DNA of 64,000 nt, taken from assembly GCA_020632655.1 (NCBI GenBank), contig JACKFD010000004.1, forward strand, positions 62,001 to 126,000. The letters run 5' to 3'. Below, piece after piece: positions 51,017 through 59,938 of the stretch (its first letter is position 1; each line of letters opens with the position of its first letter). The notes under the pieces are model-generated. The model searched no databases, had not been told where the DNA came from, and saw only the letters and a program-made list of their open reading frames with translations. The stretch comes from Spirochaetaceae bacterium (lineage in GTDB: Bacteria; Myxococcota_A; UBA9160; UBA4427). The position numbers and the translations under genes are program-made.

Positions 51017-51616
51017 CTACTCGAGGTCGGCGAGGGCGGTGCGCACCGATTCCGGGTCGAGCCAGAAGTGGAAGTCCGTACGGACGTCGGCGAAGCGCAC
51101 GATCCCCTGACGGTCCAGCAGCAGGGTCGTCGGGTGGGGGACGCCCTTCTCGATCGGCTCCGGATCCGGCTTGAGCAGGCCCAGCTCCCGGATCAGATGG
51201 CTCTTCGGATCGGCCAGGAAGAGCACACGTTCGGCCAGCCCGAGCTCGTCCACGAAGATCCGCGTCCGGTCGTTGATCTGGGCATCGGACATCACCCACA
51301 CGACCAACAGGTCCGGCGTGTCCTCGAAGGCTCTCCGCAGCTCGACGAGCCGCGCCTTGGTGAAGGGTCACCAGTCCACGCTGCGTTCGAAGGTGAGCAG
51401 CACCCGATGGCCCAGGAGGTCCTCCCGCGTGTGGACCCGGCCGTCCAGGCCCACGAGCGAGATCTCGGGCAGCGGCCGCCCGACCGCGATCTGCGTCGCC
51501 ACGTCGCTCCGGACGAGCGCCTCCCGGCCCCGGGCCGTGACCGGACTGACGGGCAGCGCCAGATCGAGCGCCAGCAGCCCGAGCACCACCATCGTCGCCG
51601 CGCCTCTCAGGATCAC
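51017..51616 (-). CDS. redoxin-family selenoprotein (in-frame UGA as selenocysteine)
   Basis: Two open frames separated by one TGA at 51368-51370 form a single 199-residue thioredoxin-fold protein. Residues 1-25 are a hydrophobic anchor. VGRPLPEISLVGLDGRVHT and RVLLTFERSVDW come before the UGA; PFTKARLVELRRAFED and TTLLLDRQGIVRFADVRTD come after. In related redoxins the motif reads DWCPxC, so the UGA sits exactly at the catalytic cysteine (residue 83) and gives UPFT. A strong hairpin follows the UGA. The GTG start has GGGGGAGG upstream and overlaps the preceding stop (GTGA). Confidence 0.85.
51327..51358 (-). promoter_or_regulatory. possible bacterial SECIS hairpin
   Basis: Starting 14 bases into the message counted from the UGA end region, CGCGGCUC pairs with GAGCUGCG (one G-U) around the loop GUC, and AAGG with CCUU forms an outer stem across a five-base bulge. 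The loop lies 21 bases after the UGA, within the range of known bacterial SECIS elements, and it contains a G. Confidence 0.6.
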
Positions 51617-52086
51617 GCCCCACCTCCCCCTTCGGTCGCCGCCGGCGCGACCCCGCCGACCACCGCGCCGGCTTTCGCTCGCATCGTCTCCGCCACCGTC
51701 GGCCGCAGCCAGATCAGCGCGAGCGCCGCCAGCAGCAGCCCCGCCGCCTCGTAGCGGGGCGTCTCCCCGAGCCAGGTCCAGTAGTCGCCGATCACCCAGG
51801 CCACCATCCGGATGAACGCCATCAGGACGAGCACGAAGGCCGTCGTCGTCCCGACCGTCCGCGAGGCCAGCGGCGCCCGCGCCGCCCCCACCAGCCCCCC
51901 CGCCCAGCCGATCAAGGCGCAGCCCGTGAACGCGACGAAGTAGTGGCCGACCGGACCGGTCGGAATGCCGGGCGTCGAGTGCGGGCGCTGGTAGAGGAAG
52001 AACGCGGCCACCATCGCGATCCCGAAGAGCAGGAAGGCCACGCCGAGCGTGCCCATCAGCAGCCGATAGAGTCGCAGGCGCCCCAT
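51613..52086 (-). CDS. four-helix membrane protein upstream of the selenoprotein
   Basis: The 157-residue product has four membrane segments (about residues 8-31, 46-68, 80-97 and 108-126) with YFVAFTGCALIGWAGGLVGA in the second. No family is recognised. Its stop codon overlaps the GTG start of the redoxin, so the two are co-translated. It could be an electron donor or a partner for the membrane-anchored redoxin; this is inference from position only. It is divergent from thiI. Confidence 0.75.
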   Translation of the reverse strand: MGRLRLYRLLMGTLGVAFLLFGIAMVAAFFLYQRPHSTPGIPTGPVGHYFVAFTGCALIGWAGGLVGAARAPLASRTVGTTTAFVLVLMAFIRMVAWVIGDYWTWLGETPRYEAAGLLLAALALIWLRPTVAETMRAKAGAVVGGVAPAATEGGGGA

Positions 52087-52202
52087 GGCCCGGTATGATG
52101 CCCCATCGCGCGTGCTTCGCCGTCCGTGTGTCGGGCCCCTCGCGCGCGAACCGACGATCCGCCGGCCGCCTCCACGCGGTCGCGCCGCAAGCGGAGACCC
52201 CC

Positions 52203-53762
52203 TTGAGCAGCGAAGGCGCCCCGCGCAGCCCGAGCCCGGAAGCCCCGGAAGGCGGCCGCCTGCTGCTGGTCCGCCTGAGCGGGGACCTCACGACGAAGGG
52301 CGACGCCACCCGCCGGCGGATGACCTCGCGGCTGGCCGAGAACCTGCGCGCCTCGATCAAGCAGGCCGGTCGGAGCGCGCGCGTCGTGCGGGAGCGCAGC
52401 CGGATCTTCGTCGAGCTCGCGCCCCTGGATCCGGCGGGCGCGGCCGTCGGGGCCCGGCCGCCGGTCGACGACGACGCGATGGTCGAGCGGCTGGCGCGGG
52501 TCTTCGGCATCCAGTCGGTCTCGCTCGTGCACGCGGAGGACTGGACGACCCTCGACGACCTCGTGCGGACCGGCGAGCGCTTCGGCGCCCCCTTCGTCGC
52601 GGGCCAGCGCTTTGCGATCCGCGCGAGGCGCGTGGGCGACCGGACCGAGGTGCCCCTGCGTTCGGGTGACGTCGAGCGCGCCCTCGGCGAACGACTGCTC
52701 GGCGCCTCGGCGGGCGTGGACCTCCGGCATCCCGACGTCACGGTCTTCATCGAGATCGGTCGCCGTCGCGCCTGGTACTTCGTCGCGAAGACGAAGGGCG
52801 CCGGCGGCCTCCCACTCGGAACCGAGGGCCGCGCCGTCAGCCTGCTCTCGGGCGGCTTCGACTCGCCGGTCGCTTCGTGGCGACTGCTGCGGCGCGGCGT
52901 CGCGATCGACTACGTCTTCTGCAACCTGGGCGGTCGGCAGCACCAGCTCGAGACGCTGGCGATCGCGAAATGTCTCGCGGATCGATGGCAATGCGGGACG
53001 CGGCCGCGCTTCCACGCGATCGACTTCGACGCCGTCAGCCGCGAGATCCAGGACAAGGTCACGACGCGCTACTGGCAGATCGTGCTGAAGCGCATGATGT
53101 TGCGCGCGGCGGAGGCGGTCGCGGCGCAGATCGATGCCGCGGCGATCGTGACGGGCGAGGCGATCGGGCAGGTGTCGTCGCAGACGCTGCAGAACCTCGC
53201 CGTGATCTCCGATGGCGCGCGACTTCCGATCCTCCGCCCCCTCGTCGGCAACAACAAGGACGAGATCATCGCCGAGTCCCGCGTCGTCGGGACCCATGAT
53301 CTCTCGGCGAAGGTCGGCGAGTACTGCGCGATCGTGCCGAGCCGCCCGGCGACGAACGCGCGGCTCGCCGACGTGCTCGCGGAGGAGGCCAAGCTCGACC
53401 CGGGCGTCCTCGAGGAGGCGCTCGCCGGACGCAGCGAGTTCCTCTTGCCGGACCTCGACCTCGATGCCTGGACGGCGGAGGACCTCTCTGCGCGGACGAT
53501 CGACGCGGGCGACACCGTGATCGACCTGCGCTCGAAGGCCGCCTACGACGGATGGCATTTCCCTGGTGCGCTCTTCCTGGACTTCGCGAACGCCCTGCGC
53601 GCCTACCCCTCCTTCGACGCGGGACAGCATTACGTGCTCTACTGCGAATTCGGCCTCAAGAGCGCGCACCTCGCCGACCTGATGCGCCGCGCCGGCCTCG
53701 ACGCGCGACACGTCTCGGGGGGCCTGCGCGAGGTGCGACGACTCGCGGAAGTGGAGGCTTGA
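52203..53762 (+). CDS. thiI: tRNA 4-thiouridine / thiazole sulfur transferase ThiI with rhodanese domain
   Basis: ThiI adenylates tRNA U8 for sulfur transfer, and it can supply sulfur for the thiamine thiazole. The 519-residue protein has THUMP (about residues 60-195), the PP-loop SGGFDS (216-221), EYCAIVPSRPATNA holding the first catalytic Cys, and a C-terminal rhodanese domain with Cys481 in LYCEFGLKS. The TTG start at 52203 has GGAG six bases upstream. An ATG at 52095 in the same frame would lie just eight bases from the divergent gene and is less likely. Confidence 0.9.
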   Translation: MSSEGAPRSPSPEAPEGGRLLLVRLSGDLTTKGDATRRRMTSRLAENLRASIKQAGRSARVVRERSRIFVELAPLDPAGAAVGARPPVDDDAMVERLARVFGIQSVSLVHAEDWTTLDDLVRTGERFGAPFVAGQRFAIRARRVGDRTEVPLRSGDVERALGERLLGASAGVDLRHPDVTVFIEIGRRRAWYFVAKTKGAGGLPLGTEGRAVSLLSGGFDSPVASWRLLRRGVAIDYVFCNLGGRQHQLETLAIAKCLADRWQCGTRPRFHAIDFDAVSREIQDKVTTRYWQIVLKRMMLRAAEAVAAQIDAAAIVTGEAIGQVSSQTLQNLAVISDGARLPILRPLVGNNKDEIIAESRVVGTHDLSAKVGEYCAIVPSRPATNARLADVLAEEAKLDPGVLEEALAGRSEFLLPDLDLDAWTAEDLSARTIDAGDTVIDLRSKAAYDGWHFPGALFLDFANALRAYPSFDAGQHYVLYCEFGLKSAHLADLMRRAGLDARHVSGGLREVRRLAEVEA

Positions 53763-53841
53763 GACCGGGTCGGGCCGCGCGATTCGGATCGGGCCGACGT
53801 TCGGTCATCGTCCACGCCACTCGTCGCAGCCATGCCTCGCC

Positions 53842-54084
53842 TCAGTCCGCCCCTTCGACGCAATGCCGACAGATGCAGCTCGCACCATCGTCGATCGTCT
53901 CGGCTCGTTGCGTGAGGGCCGCCGGGAATTCCAGGTCCACACACCAACAGCGCTCGTCGGCGCCCCCACCGGCACCACCGGCCATCACGCACCCGTTGGG
54001 CCCACCGCATAACACGCACCGACTCCGATCGACCCGCAGGACGACCGTCGTACTCCCACCCCAGCTTGACTCCGACCGTCTCAT
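53842..54084 (-). CDS. small cysteine-rich CWC-type protein
   Basis: The 80-residue product has RCVLCGGPNGCVM, ERCWCVDLEFP and SCICRHCVEG, seven cysteines in the spacing of the cysteine-rich CWC family, probably a zinc-binding protein of unknown role. The ATG is preceded by GAGGATGG. Codon use is less GC-biased than in neighbouring genes (TTA, GGT and TGT are present), which may point to recent arrival or weak selection. Confidence 0.75.
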   Translation of the reverse strand: MRRSESSWGGSTTVVLRVDRSRCVLCGGPNGCVMAGGAGGGADERCWCVDLEFPAALTQRAETIDDGASCICRHCVEGAD

Positions 54085-54147
54085 CCCATCCTCGCGCTCG
54101 CGAACACCGATACGACCCGAGAACGATTCGCCTGGCGTCCCACCCGA

Positions 54148-54639
54148 TCAAGGCCCGCGTTGCCACAAGGTGGGGCCATCTGCGAAGACGCGACCGACCG
54201 GCGACTCGAGAATGTCCTCGGCCGCAATCAGCACCACCTGCCGTCCCGCGTCCTGCTGCTGCTCCACGTAGTCGTAGAAGCCTTCGAAGGCCCTGGCCGT
54301 GAAGAGTCTATAGGAGCGTCGCTGCTGCGGCGTGATCGACACGACGAGGATGTTCCGGCTGCGTAGGGCCGGCTCGAGTCGCTTGCGCAGTCGATCTCGG
54401 CGCGTGACCTCCACGAAGCCGAAGTACTGGCCGAACGAGCGGAGATGATCCAGCGCGGCGTCGTTCCACTGTTCGCGCGGCCGGAGCGCGAAGACCTCGT
54501 CCATGAACCGGCGCGTACACTCGATGCCCTTCGGCGTCCACTCGATCATCGTGTCCTGGCGATTCTGCTCGATCGAAGCGATCCACCCGTTGGCCGTGAG
54601 GAGTGCGAACAGATCCGCTTCGAAGCGTCGATAGTCCAT
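54148..54639 (-). CDS. hypothetical protein, 163 residues
   Basis: The start MDYRRFEADLFALLTANGW has GGGGAG seven bases upstream. The protein is soluble and charged, with VEVTRRDRLRKRLEPALRSR and RQVVLIAAEDILESPVGRV. The C-terminal half has an alternating strand-helix pattern that could be a nuclease-like or Rossmann-like fold, but I see no catalytic motif. It lies between the CWC gene and a lipoprotein gene on the same strand. Confidence 0.6.
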   Translation of the reverse strand: MDYRRFEADLFALLTANGWIASIEQNRQDTMIEWTPKGIECTRRFMDEVFALRPREQWNDAALDHLRSFGQYFGFVEVTRRDRLRKRLEPALRSRNILVVSITPQQRRSYRLFTARAFEGFYDYVEQQQDAGRQVVLIAAEDILESPVGRVFADGPTLWQRGP

Positions 54640-54655
54640 GCTCGACTCCCCTCGA

Positions 54656-55204
54656 TCACTGCGCCGGGTCCTCGCCGGTCGGGACTGGCGGCCACGGCTC
54701 ACCCCGGAATCGCAGCCTCGTCGCGTCCTCGGGAAGGCCCCCGGGCGCCCGGATCGGCTCGTGATCCCGCAGCAGCGCGAAATGCACGCCGCTCGACGAG
54801 GCTACGTAGTCGGCCGCGCGCCAGCTCGACCAGCCTCCGGCACCCTCCCCGAACCCGAGCCCGAGAACGTACACCTCGGTTCCATCGCTGCCCCGCTCGA
54901 CGGTCACGTAGCGCAGCGCGTCCCACGTCCCATGGATCAGCCAGCTGCATCGGTAGACGTCGCCATCCGGCTCGCGTCTCGCGCAGCGACCCGTGCCGAG
55001 CGACTCGCGACCGACGGCCTGGATCGAGGCCGGTCGGGTGCTGCCGGATGGCAACCGCACCTCGAATCGAATCTCCCAACCCTCGAGAGCGTCCCGTCGA
55101 GGTCGAACGACGTCGCCGCGATCACAGGCGAGCGGGACCACGAGGGCCGAGACGAGCCAGGCCGCGATTGCGCGGACTCGAGCGCGACACCTCCGATTCT
55201 CCAA
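54656..55204 (-). CDS. putative lipoprotein, unknown
   Basis: The 182-residue product starts with TTG at 55204 (GGGGAGGG eight bases upstream). It has a basic start, a hydrophobic run and VVPLACDRGD, a fair lipobox. The mature domain contains GWEIRFEVRLPSGS, two further cysteines (TGRCARREP and YRCSW) that could form a disulphide, and YVLGLGFGEGAGGW. No family is recognised. It is followed 16 bases later by the 163-residue hypothetical gene. Confidence 0.6.
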   Translation of the reverse strand: MENRRCRARVRAIAAWLVSALVVPLACDRGDVVRPRRDALEGWEIRFEVRLPSGSTRPASIQAVGRESLGTGRCARREPDGDVYRCSWLIHGTWDALRYVTVERGSDGTEVYVLGLGFGEGAGGWSSWRAADYVASSSGVHFALLRDHEPIRAPGGLPEDATRLRFRGEPWPPVPTGEDPAQ

Positions 55205-55338
55205 TGGATCGCACCCTCCCCGCGAGCCGGACTCGCGATCTGCGCAGCTCGCTGGACCGTCGAAAAGGGCCATGACCCACTCGTCGCCGACCAACGCGAT
55301 TCGTCGCGAACGAGGTCGACGACGGTCGGATACTCGGT

Positions 55339-56169
55339 TCAGCCCTCGAGCGCCCCGAGGAAGCCGAGCAGCTCGGTGTCGAAGCGTTCGGCCTGCTCGA
55401 TGTTCACGATGTGACCGGCGTCGGGGACGACGACGTGGCGCGCGTTCGGGAGCTTCGCCGCCATCACCTCCGCCGCGCGCAGGAAGGGCGCGTCGAGCTC
55501 GCCGACCATCACGAGTGCGGGCACGTCGAGGCCGGGCAGCTCGTCGATCGTGCTCGGCGCCGGGCCCGAGACCTCGCGACCGAAGCGCGCGACGCCGGGC
55601 ACGCTCTGGGCGACGATCGCGCGGGCGGCGGCGCGGGCGGCGGGCAGCTCGGGACGCCGGCCTACGCAGGTGGTCCCGGCCTTGCCGTTCACGAAGTCCT
55701 CGAAGCCGCGGGTCTCGAGGAAGCGCGCCGTGCGCTCGACCTGCGCGGCCCAACCGGCAGCCGCCTCGGGGTTCTTGAAGCCGGGACCGGACCCGATCAG
55801 CACCAGGCCGGCGACGCGGCCGCGATGGCGCAGGGCGTAGTGTTGCGAGGCGAGGCCGCCGAACGAGAGTCCCGCCGCGACGAAGGGACGATCGGGGGTC
55901 GTCGCGGCGGCGACCGCATCCAGGTCCTCGACGACGCGCTCGATCGAGTAGGCATCGGGATCGGTCGGCGACTCGGAGAGGCCGTGCCCGCGCAGATCCC
56001 AGAGCACGACGGGATGCCCGGCATCGAGGAGCTTGTCGATCTGCCCGCGCCAGTTCTCGTGCGTCGTGCAGTAGGCGCACGTGAAGATCACGGTCGCGCC
56101 GGTCGTCCGCGTCGGCACGTGATGCTCGTAGTAGAGCCTGGCTCCGTCTGCGCTCGCGACCTCGGACAC
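55339..56169 (-). CDS. alpha/beta hydrolase, enol-lactonase-like
   Basis: The 276-residue enzyme has DLRGHGLSESP, the nucleophile elbow AAGLSFGGLAS, and the catalytic His in VVPDAGHIVNIEQAERF, with the acid expected in VGELDAPFL. The pattern fits the 3-oxoadipate enol-lactonase/esterase group, but the substrate is unknown. The GTG start at 56169 has GGGGGA upstream and lies 11 bases after the sppA stop, so the two are probably co-transcribed. Confidence 0.85.
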   Translation of the reverse strand: MSEVASADGARLYYEHHVPTRTTGATVIFTCAYCTTHENWRGQIDKLLDAGHPVVLWDLRGHGLSESPTDPDAYSIERVVEDLDAVAAATTPDRPFVAAGLSFGGLASQHYALRHRGRVAGLVLIGSGPGFKNPEAAAGWAAQVERTARFLETRGFEDFVNGKAGTTCVGRRPELPAARAAARAIVAQSVPGVARFGREVSGPAPSTIDELPGLDVPALVMVGELDAPFLRAAEVMAAKLPNARHVVVPDAGHIVNIEQAERFDTELLGFLGALEG

Positions 56170-56180
56170 GCGATCCCCCG

Positions 56181-57941
56181 CTAGTGGATGTCGACCAGCA
56201 CGGGCGGCACGAGCAGTGGCGCCCCCATCGGCAGCGAGCGCGACAGCTCGAAGGCCTGCGCGACGGGCGATGGCCAACCGCGCCGCGAAAGGTCCGGGAC
56301 CGGCGACGCCTCCTGCGCGGCGCGCACGGCCGTCTGCTGGAAGGCCTCCACCAGCTGTTGCGTCAGCGATTTCTGCTTCGGAAAGGGGACGAGGAAGACG
56401 TCGTCGTCCGGCGACCGGCCCGCCAGCTCCTTGGCGACGCGGACCGCCTCGTAGAGGCCGCCGAGGCGATCGACCAGACCGCGCTCGTGGGCCTGGCGTC
56501 CCGTCCAGACGCGTCCCTGCGCGATCTCGTCGACGCGCTCGACCGACAGCGCCCGCCCGTTCGCGACCCGTGAGAGGAAGAGCTGATAGGTGTCCTGGAC
56601 GGAGGTGTCGAGTCGGGCGAGGGCGGCGGGCGAGAGCTTCTCGCTCGAGAGCAGGAAGTCCGCGTGGCGGCCTCGGGTGACGGAGTCGATGCCGATGTCG
56701 AGCTTCTCGAGCAGACCGCCGACGGTCGGGCGGAGGGCGAAGACGCCGATCGAGCCCGTGAGCGTACCGGGGGGCGAGACGATGCGATCGGCCGCGGAGG
56801 CGACGTAGTAGCCACCCGAGGCCGCGACGTCGGAGAAGGAGGCGACGACCGGCTTGCCTTTCGCGCGGGCCTGCTCGAGGGCGCGCCAGATCAGCTCGCT
56901 CGCGAGGGCGGAGCCGCCCGGGCTGTCGATGCGCAGGACGATCGCGAGGATGTCGGGATCCTCGGCCGCCTCGAGGATCGCGCGCGACACGCTCTCCGAC
57001 GCGAAGCGCGGCACGGGCTCGAAGGGGGAGTCGCCGGCGTCGCCCTGCACGACCGCGCCCGTTCCGTAGACGAGGGCGATCTCGCCGTCGGCGTCGAAGC
57101 CGACGCTCGCCGGGTCCGTCCGCGCGTAGTCGCCGTGCCGGACGACCGGCGCGTCGAGGCGATCGAGGAGCTGATCGAGATGGATCTCGCCGTCCACGAG
57201 CCCGAGCGCTTCGAGGCTCTGCGTGCGAACCGCGCCCGAGTCGATCCCCGCGATCACGTCGTCGAAGGCGAGGCCGCGCCCGAGCGCGAGGCCCTCGACG
57301 AAGCGCGCGTACGTGTCGTCGAGCAGCGAGTCGGCCATCTCCTTCGAGGCCTCGGACATCCCGCGTTCGGTGTAGACCTCGACGGCGCTCTTGTAGCGAC
57401 CGGCCTTCGCGACGTCGAAGTCGATCCCGAGCTTCTCCCAGAAGCCGCCGAGGAAGACGTACTCCGCGGCGAGCCCGACGAGCGGGAGCCCGGCCCCCGG
57501 CGTGACGTAGACCTCATCGGCCGCCGTCGCGACGTAGAGCTCCTTGCTGGCCTGGAAGCTCTGGATCTCGAGCCACGCGATCGTGTGTCGGCCCTTCGCG
57601 CGCAGTCGCCCGATCGCGTCACGCAGCTCGTCGGCCTTGCCCCAGCCGATGTCCAGGGGCCGGATGCGCAGCACGACCGTCTCGAGGCGGTCGTCCCGCT
57701 CGGCGAGGCTGAACATCGCGAGCAGACCTATGAAGGGGCGCGTCTCGTCCCCCGCCAGCCGGGCGAGCGGCGAGGCGGCCGGCGCCTCGACGTAGTGGCC
57801 GCCGAGCTCGAGCAGGAGCGTACTGCCCGCGGCGACCCGGGAGGCCGGGGGGCCGCCGGCGAGCCGCTGGGTCACGAAATAGAAGGCGATCGCCAGGGCC
57901 AGCAGGAGCAGGAGGATGCGGATCTTGCTCGCGGTACTCAT
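56181..57941 (-). CDS. sppA: signal peptide peptidase SppA, long form
   Basis: The 586-residue inner-membrane serine protease breaks down cleaved signal peptides. It has one N-terminal membrane segment (RILLLLLALAIAFYFVTQRL), then two homologous protease halves. The catalytic lysine is in KAGRYKSAVE in the first half and the nucleophile serine in DVAASGGYYVA in the second, the dyad of the 67-kDa type. The length is normal for that type. An alpha/beta hydrolase gene follows. Confidence 0.94.
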   Translation of the reverse strand: MSTASKIRILLLLLALAIAFYFVTQRLAGGPPASRVAAGSTLLLELGGHYVEAPAASPLARLAGDETRPFIGLLAMFSLAERDDRLETVVLRIRPLDIGWGKADELRDAIGRLRAKGRHTIAWLEIQSFQASKELYVATAADEVYVTPGAGLPLVGLAAEYVFLGGFWEKLGIDFDVAKAGRYKSAVEVYTERGMSEASKEMADSLLDDTYARFVEGLALGRGLAFDDVIAGIDSGAVRTQSLEALGLVDGEIHLDQLLDRLDAPVVRHGDYARTDPASVGFDADGEIALVYGTGAVVQGDAGDSPFEPVPRFASESVSRAILEAAEDPDILAIVLRIDSPGGSALASELIWRALEQARAKGKPVVASFSDVAASGGYYVASAADRIVSPPGTLTGSIGVFALRPTVGGLLEKLDIGIDSVTRGRHADFLLSSEKLSPAALARLDTSVQDTYQLFLSRVANGRALSVERVDEIAQGRVWTGRQAHERGLVDRLGGLYEAVRVAKELAGRSPDDDVFLVPFPKQKSLTQQLVEAFQQTAVRAAQEASPVPDLSRRGWPSPVAQAFELSRSLPMGAPLLVPPVLVDIH

Positions 57942-58093
57942 CGGGCTCCGGGAAGCGGGGCGTCGGGTGGACCATCGGGAAGGCCGGCTCGGGGCGCCCC
58001 GGCCGCGAGCGGGCGAAAGGTATCAGAGGTGGGGGGCGGCGCTCGCCGGCGCGACCCCGCCCGATCGCCCCGCGATTCGGGTAGTCTCGGGCC

Positions 58094-58942
58094 ATGGCCG
58101 ACGAACGATCCCATCCCTTCCGCTTCGTTCCCCACCACCAGTCGCCCGCCTCGCCCGGCGAGCGGCCGATGCTCTTCGCCTTCCGCGGGCGCGACCTGCT
58201 CGTGACCTCGGAGCTCGCGCTGCCCGAGGTGAAGGAGATCGACGCCCAGGGCATCGAGGCCGTGCGCACCCAGTACCTGGGTCAGCTCGACGGTCGCCAC
58301 TGTTATTCGGCGGAGCTGCCTGCGGACGTGGAGCCCGGCGAGGGCTATCGCTTTGCGAACCTGCACATGCTCTACGGCAGCTTCGACGAGCTGACCCATG
58401 CGCTCGCCGGCCGCGCCGTGCAGATCGTCGAGTGGGATCGCACGCATCAGTTCTGCGGCGCCTGCGGCGAGCCGACGGAGCTCTCGACGATCGACCGCTC
58501 GCGCAGCTGTCCGAAATGCCGCTTCCCGATGTACCCGCGACTCGCGCCGGCCATGATCGTGGCGGTCGAGCGCGAGGACGAGATCCTGCTGGCGCGCTCG
58601 CCGCATTTCCCGGCCGGCATCATGAGCGTGCTCGCCGGCTTCGTCGAGCCGGGCGAGAGCGCCGAGGACGCCGTCCGCCGCGAGGTCTACGAGGAGACGC
58701 GCATCGTCTGCCACGACGTCGAGTACTTCGCGAGCCAGGCCTGGCCCTTCCCGAACTCGCTGATGCTCGGCTTCCGCGCGCGCTACCACGCGGGCGAGAT
58801 CGAGATCGACGGCGAGGAGATCGTCGAGGCGGGCTGGTTCCGCGCGAGCGAGATGCCGAGCTTCTTTCCGGGCAAGGTCAGCATCGCCCAGTGGCTGATC
58901 CGCGACTTCCTCGTCCGGAACGGACAGAAGGTCCACGACTGA
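58094..58942 (+). CDS. nudC: NAD(+) diphosphatase
   Basis: NudC cleaves NADH or NAD and can remove NAD caps from RNA. The 282-residue protein has the zinc motif FCGACG with CPKC, the family-specific FPMYPRLAPAMI, the Nudix box GFVEPGESAEDAVRREVYEE, and the closing SQAWPFPNSLML signature that marks NudC among Nudix enzymes. It is divergent from sppA. Confidence 0.95.
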   Translation: MADERSHPFRFVPHHQSPASPGERPMLFAFRGRDLLVTSELALPEVKEIDAQGIEAVRTQYLGQLDGRHCYSAELPADVEPGEGYRFANLHMLYGSFDELTHALAGRAVQIVEWDRTHQFCGACGEPTELSTIDRSRSCPKCRFPMYPRLAPAMIVAVEREDEILLARSPHFPAGIMSVLAGFVEPGESAEDAVRREVYEETRIVCHDVEYFASQAWPFPNSLMLGFRARYHAGEIEIDGEEIVEAGWFRASEMPSFFPGKVSIAQWLIRDFLVRNGQKVHD

Positions 58943-58994
58943 TCCGGGGCCGCGCGGGCTCGGCCGCCCTTCGAGTCCCGCTCGGCTCCGCGGC

Positions 58995-59864
58995 CTAGAG
59001 TCCGTAGACCGAGAGCAGGCTGCCCCGCGCCGGCGGATCGGTGTCGTTCTCGATCGAGCGATGGCGCGCCTTGATCGCATCGCGGAAGAATCCGTCGGTC
59101 TGGATCCAGAAGCGGCCCTCGACGATCGCCGCCAGCACGAGCTCGGCGACCTCCGACGAAGGCTTCGCCTCGGCGTAGACGCGGTCGAGGAAGCTGCGCA
59201 TCTGCGCCGGGATCTCGCGCGGAGCCTCGCCGTCGACGTCGTTGCGCAGCTCCTTCGGACGGTTCCGCTCGGAGTGCGTGATGTTCGTCGCGACGACGCC
59301 CGGGCAGAGGCAATGGACGTGGACGTTCGATCCGGCCTCGGCGAGCTCGCTGAAGAGGCCCTCCATGATCGACACGACGGCGTGCTTGGTCGCGTTGTAG
59401 GGCAGCGAGCCGGGGAAGCTCGTGAGGCCGGCGACCGAGGCGGTCGTGACGATGTGCCCGGCGTCGCGCTCGCGCATGTCGCCGAGGAAGACGCGCAGGC
59501 CGTGGATCACGCCCCAGAGGTTCACGTCGAGGGTCCACTTCCAGTCGCGGGTCGTGATCTGATGCGTGGGCCCGCCGCCACCTCCGACGCCGGCGTTCAG
59601 GCAGAGCACGTCCGGCGCACCGAAATGCGCGCGCACGACGCGGCCGAGATGATCCATCTCGCCTTCGTTGCCCACGTCGGTCTGCACGGCGAGCGCCGTC
59701 ACGCCGAGGGCCTCGATCCGGGCGGCGGCGTCCTTGAGGGCGCGCTCCTCGATGTCCGAGAGGACGACGTTCATGCCCTCGCGCGCGAAGCACTCGGCCA
59801 TCGCCAGGCCCATCCCGCTCGCGGCCCCGGTGATCACCGCCGTCCCGCCCTCGAACTCCCGCAT
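58995..59864 (-). CDS. short-chain dehydrogenase
   Basis: A 289-residue classical SDR with AVITGAASGMG at the N-terminus, the LNAGVGGGG variant of NNAG, and the catalytic Ser-Tyr-Lys in TTASVAGLTSFPGSLPYNATK. The segment GVVATNITHSERNRP is long and the C-terminus (PPARGSLLSVYGL) may reach over the active site. The substrate is unknown. It is divergent from the molybdopterin enzyme gene, sharing a 74-base upstream region. Confidence 0.9.
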   Translation of the reverse strand: MREFEGGTAVITGAASGMGLAMAECFAREGMNVVLSDIEERALKDAAARIEALGVTALAVQTDVGNEGEMDHLGRVVRAHFGAPDVLCLNAGVGGGGGPTHQITTRDWKWTLDVNLWGVIHGLRVFLGDMRERDAGHIVTTASVAGLTSFPGSLPYNATKHAVVSIMEGLFSELAEAGSNVHVHCLCPGVVATNITHSERNRPKELRNDVDGEAPREIPAQMRSFLDRVYAEAKPSSEVAELVLAAIVEGRFWIQTDGFFRDAIKARHRSIENDTDPPARGSLLSVYGL

Positions 59865-59938
59865 CGATCGCCTCCTCGCCGCGACCCGGCGCCCCTTCGA
59901 GGGCGCCCTGGCGCGACGCGCGATGATAGACTCGTGCG

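Noticed and set aside
51368..51370. Redoxin as a pseudogene broken by a stop.
   Set aside because: The rest of the frame is intact, the stop is precisely at the catalytic position, a suitable hairpin follows, and the gene is coupled to an intact gene. Selenocysteine explains all of this better, though machinery must be confirmed.
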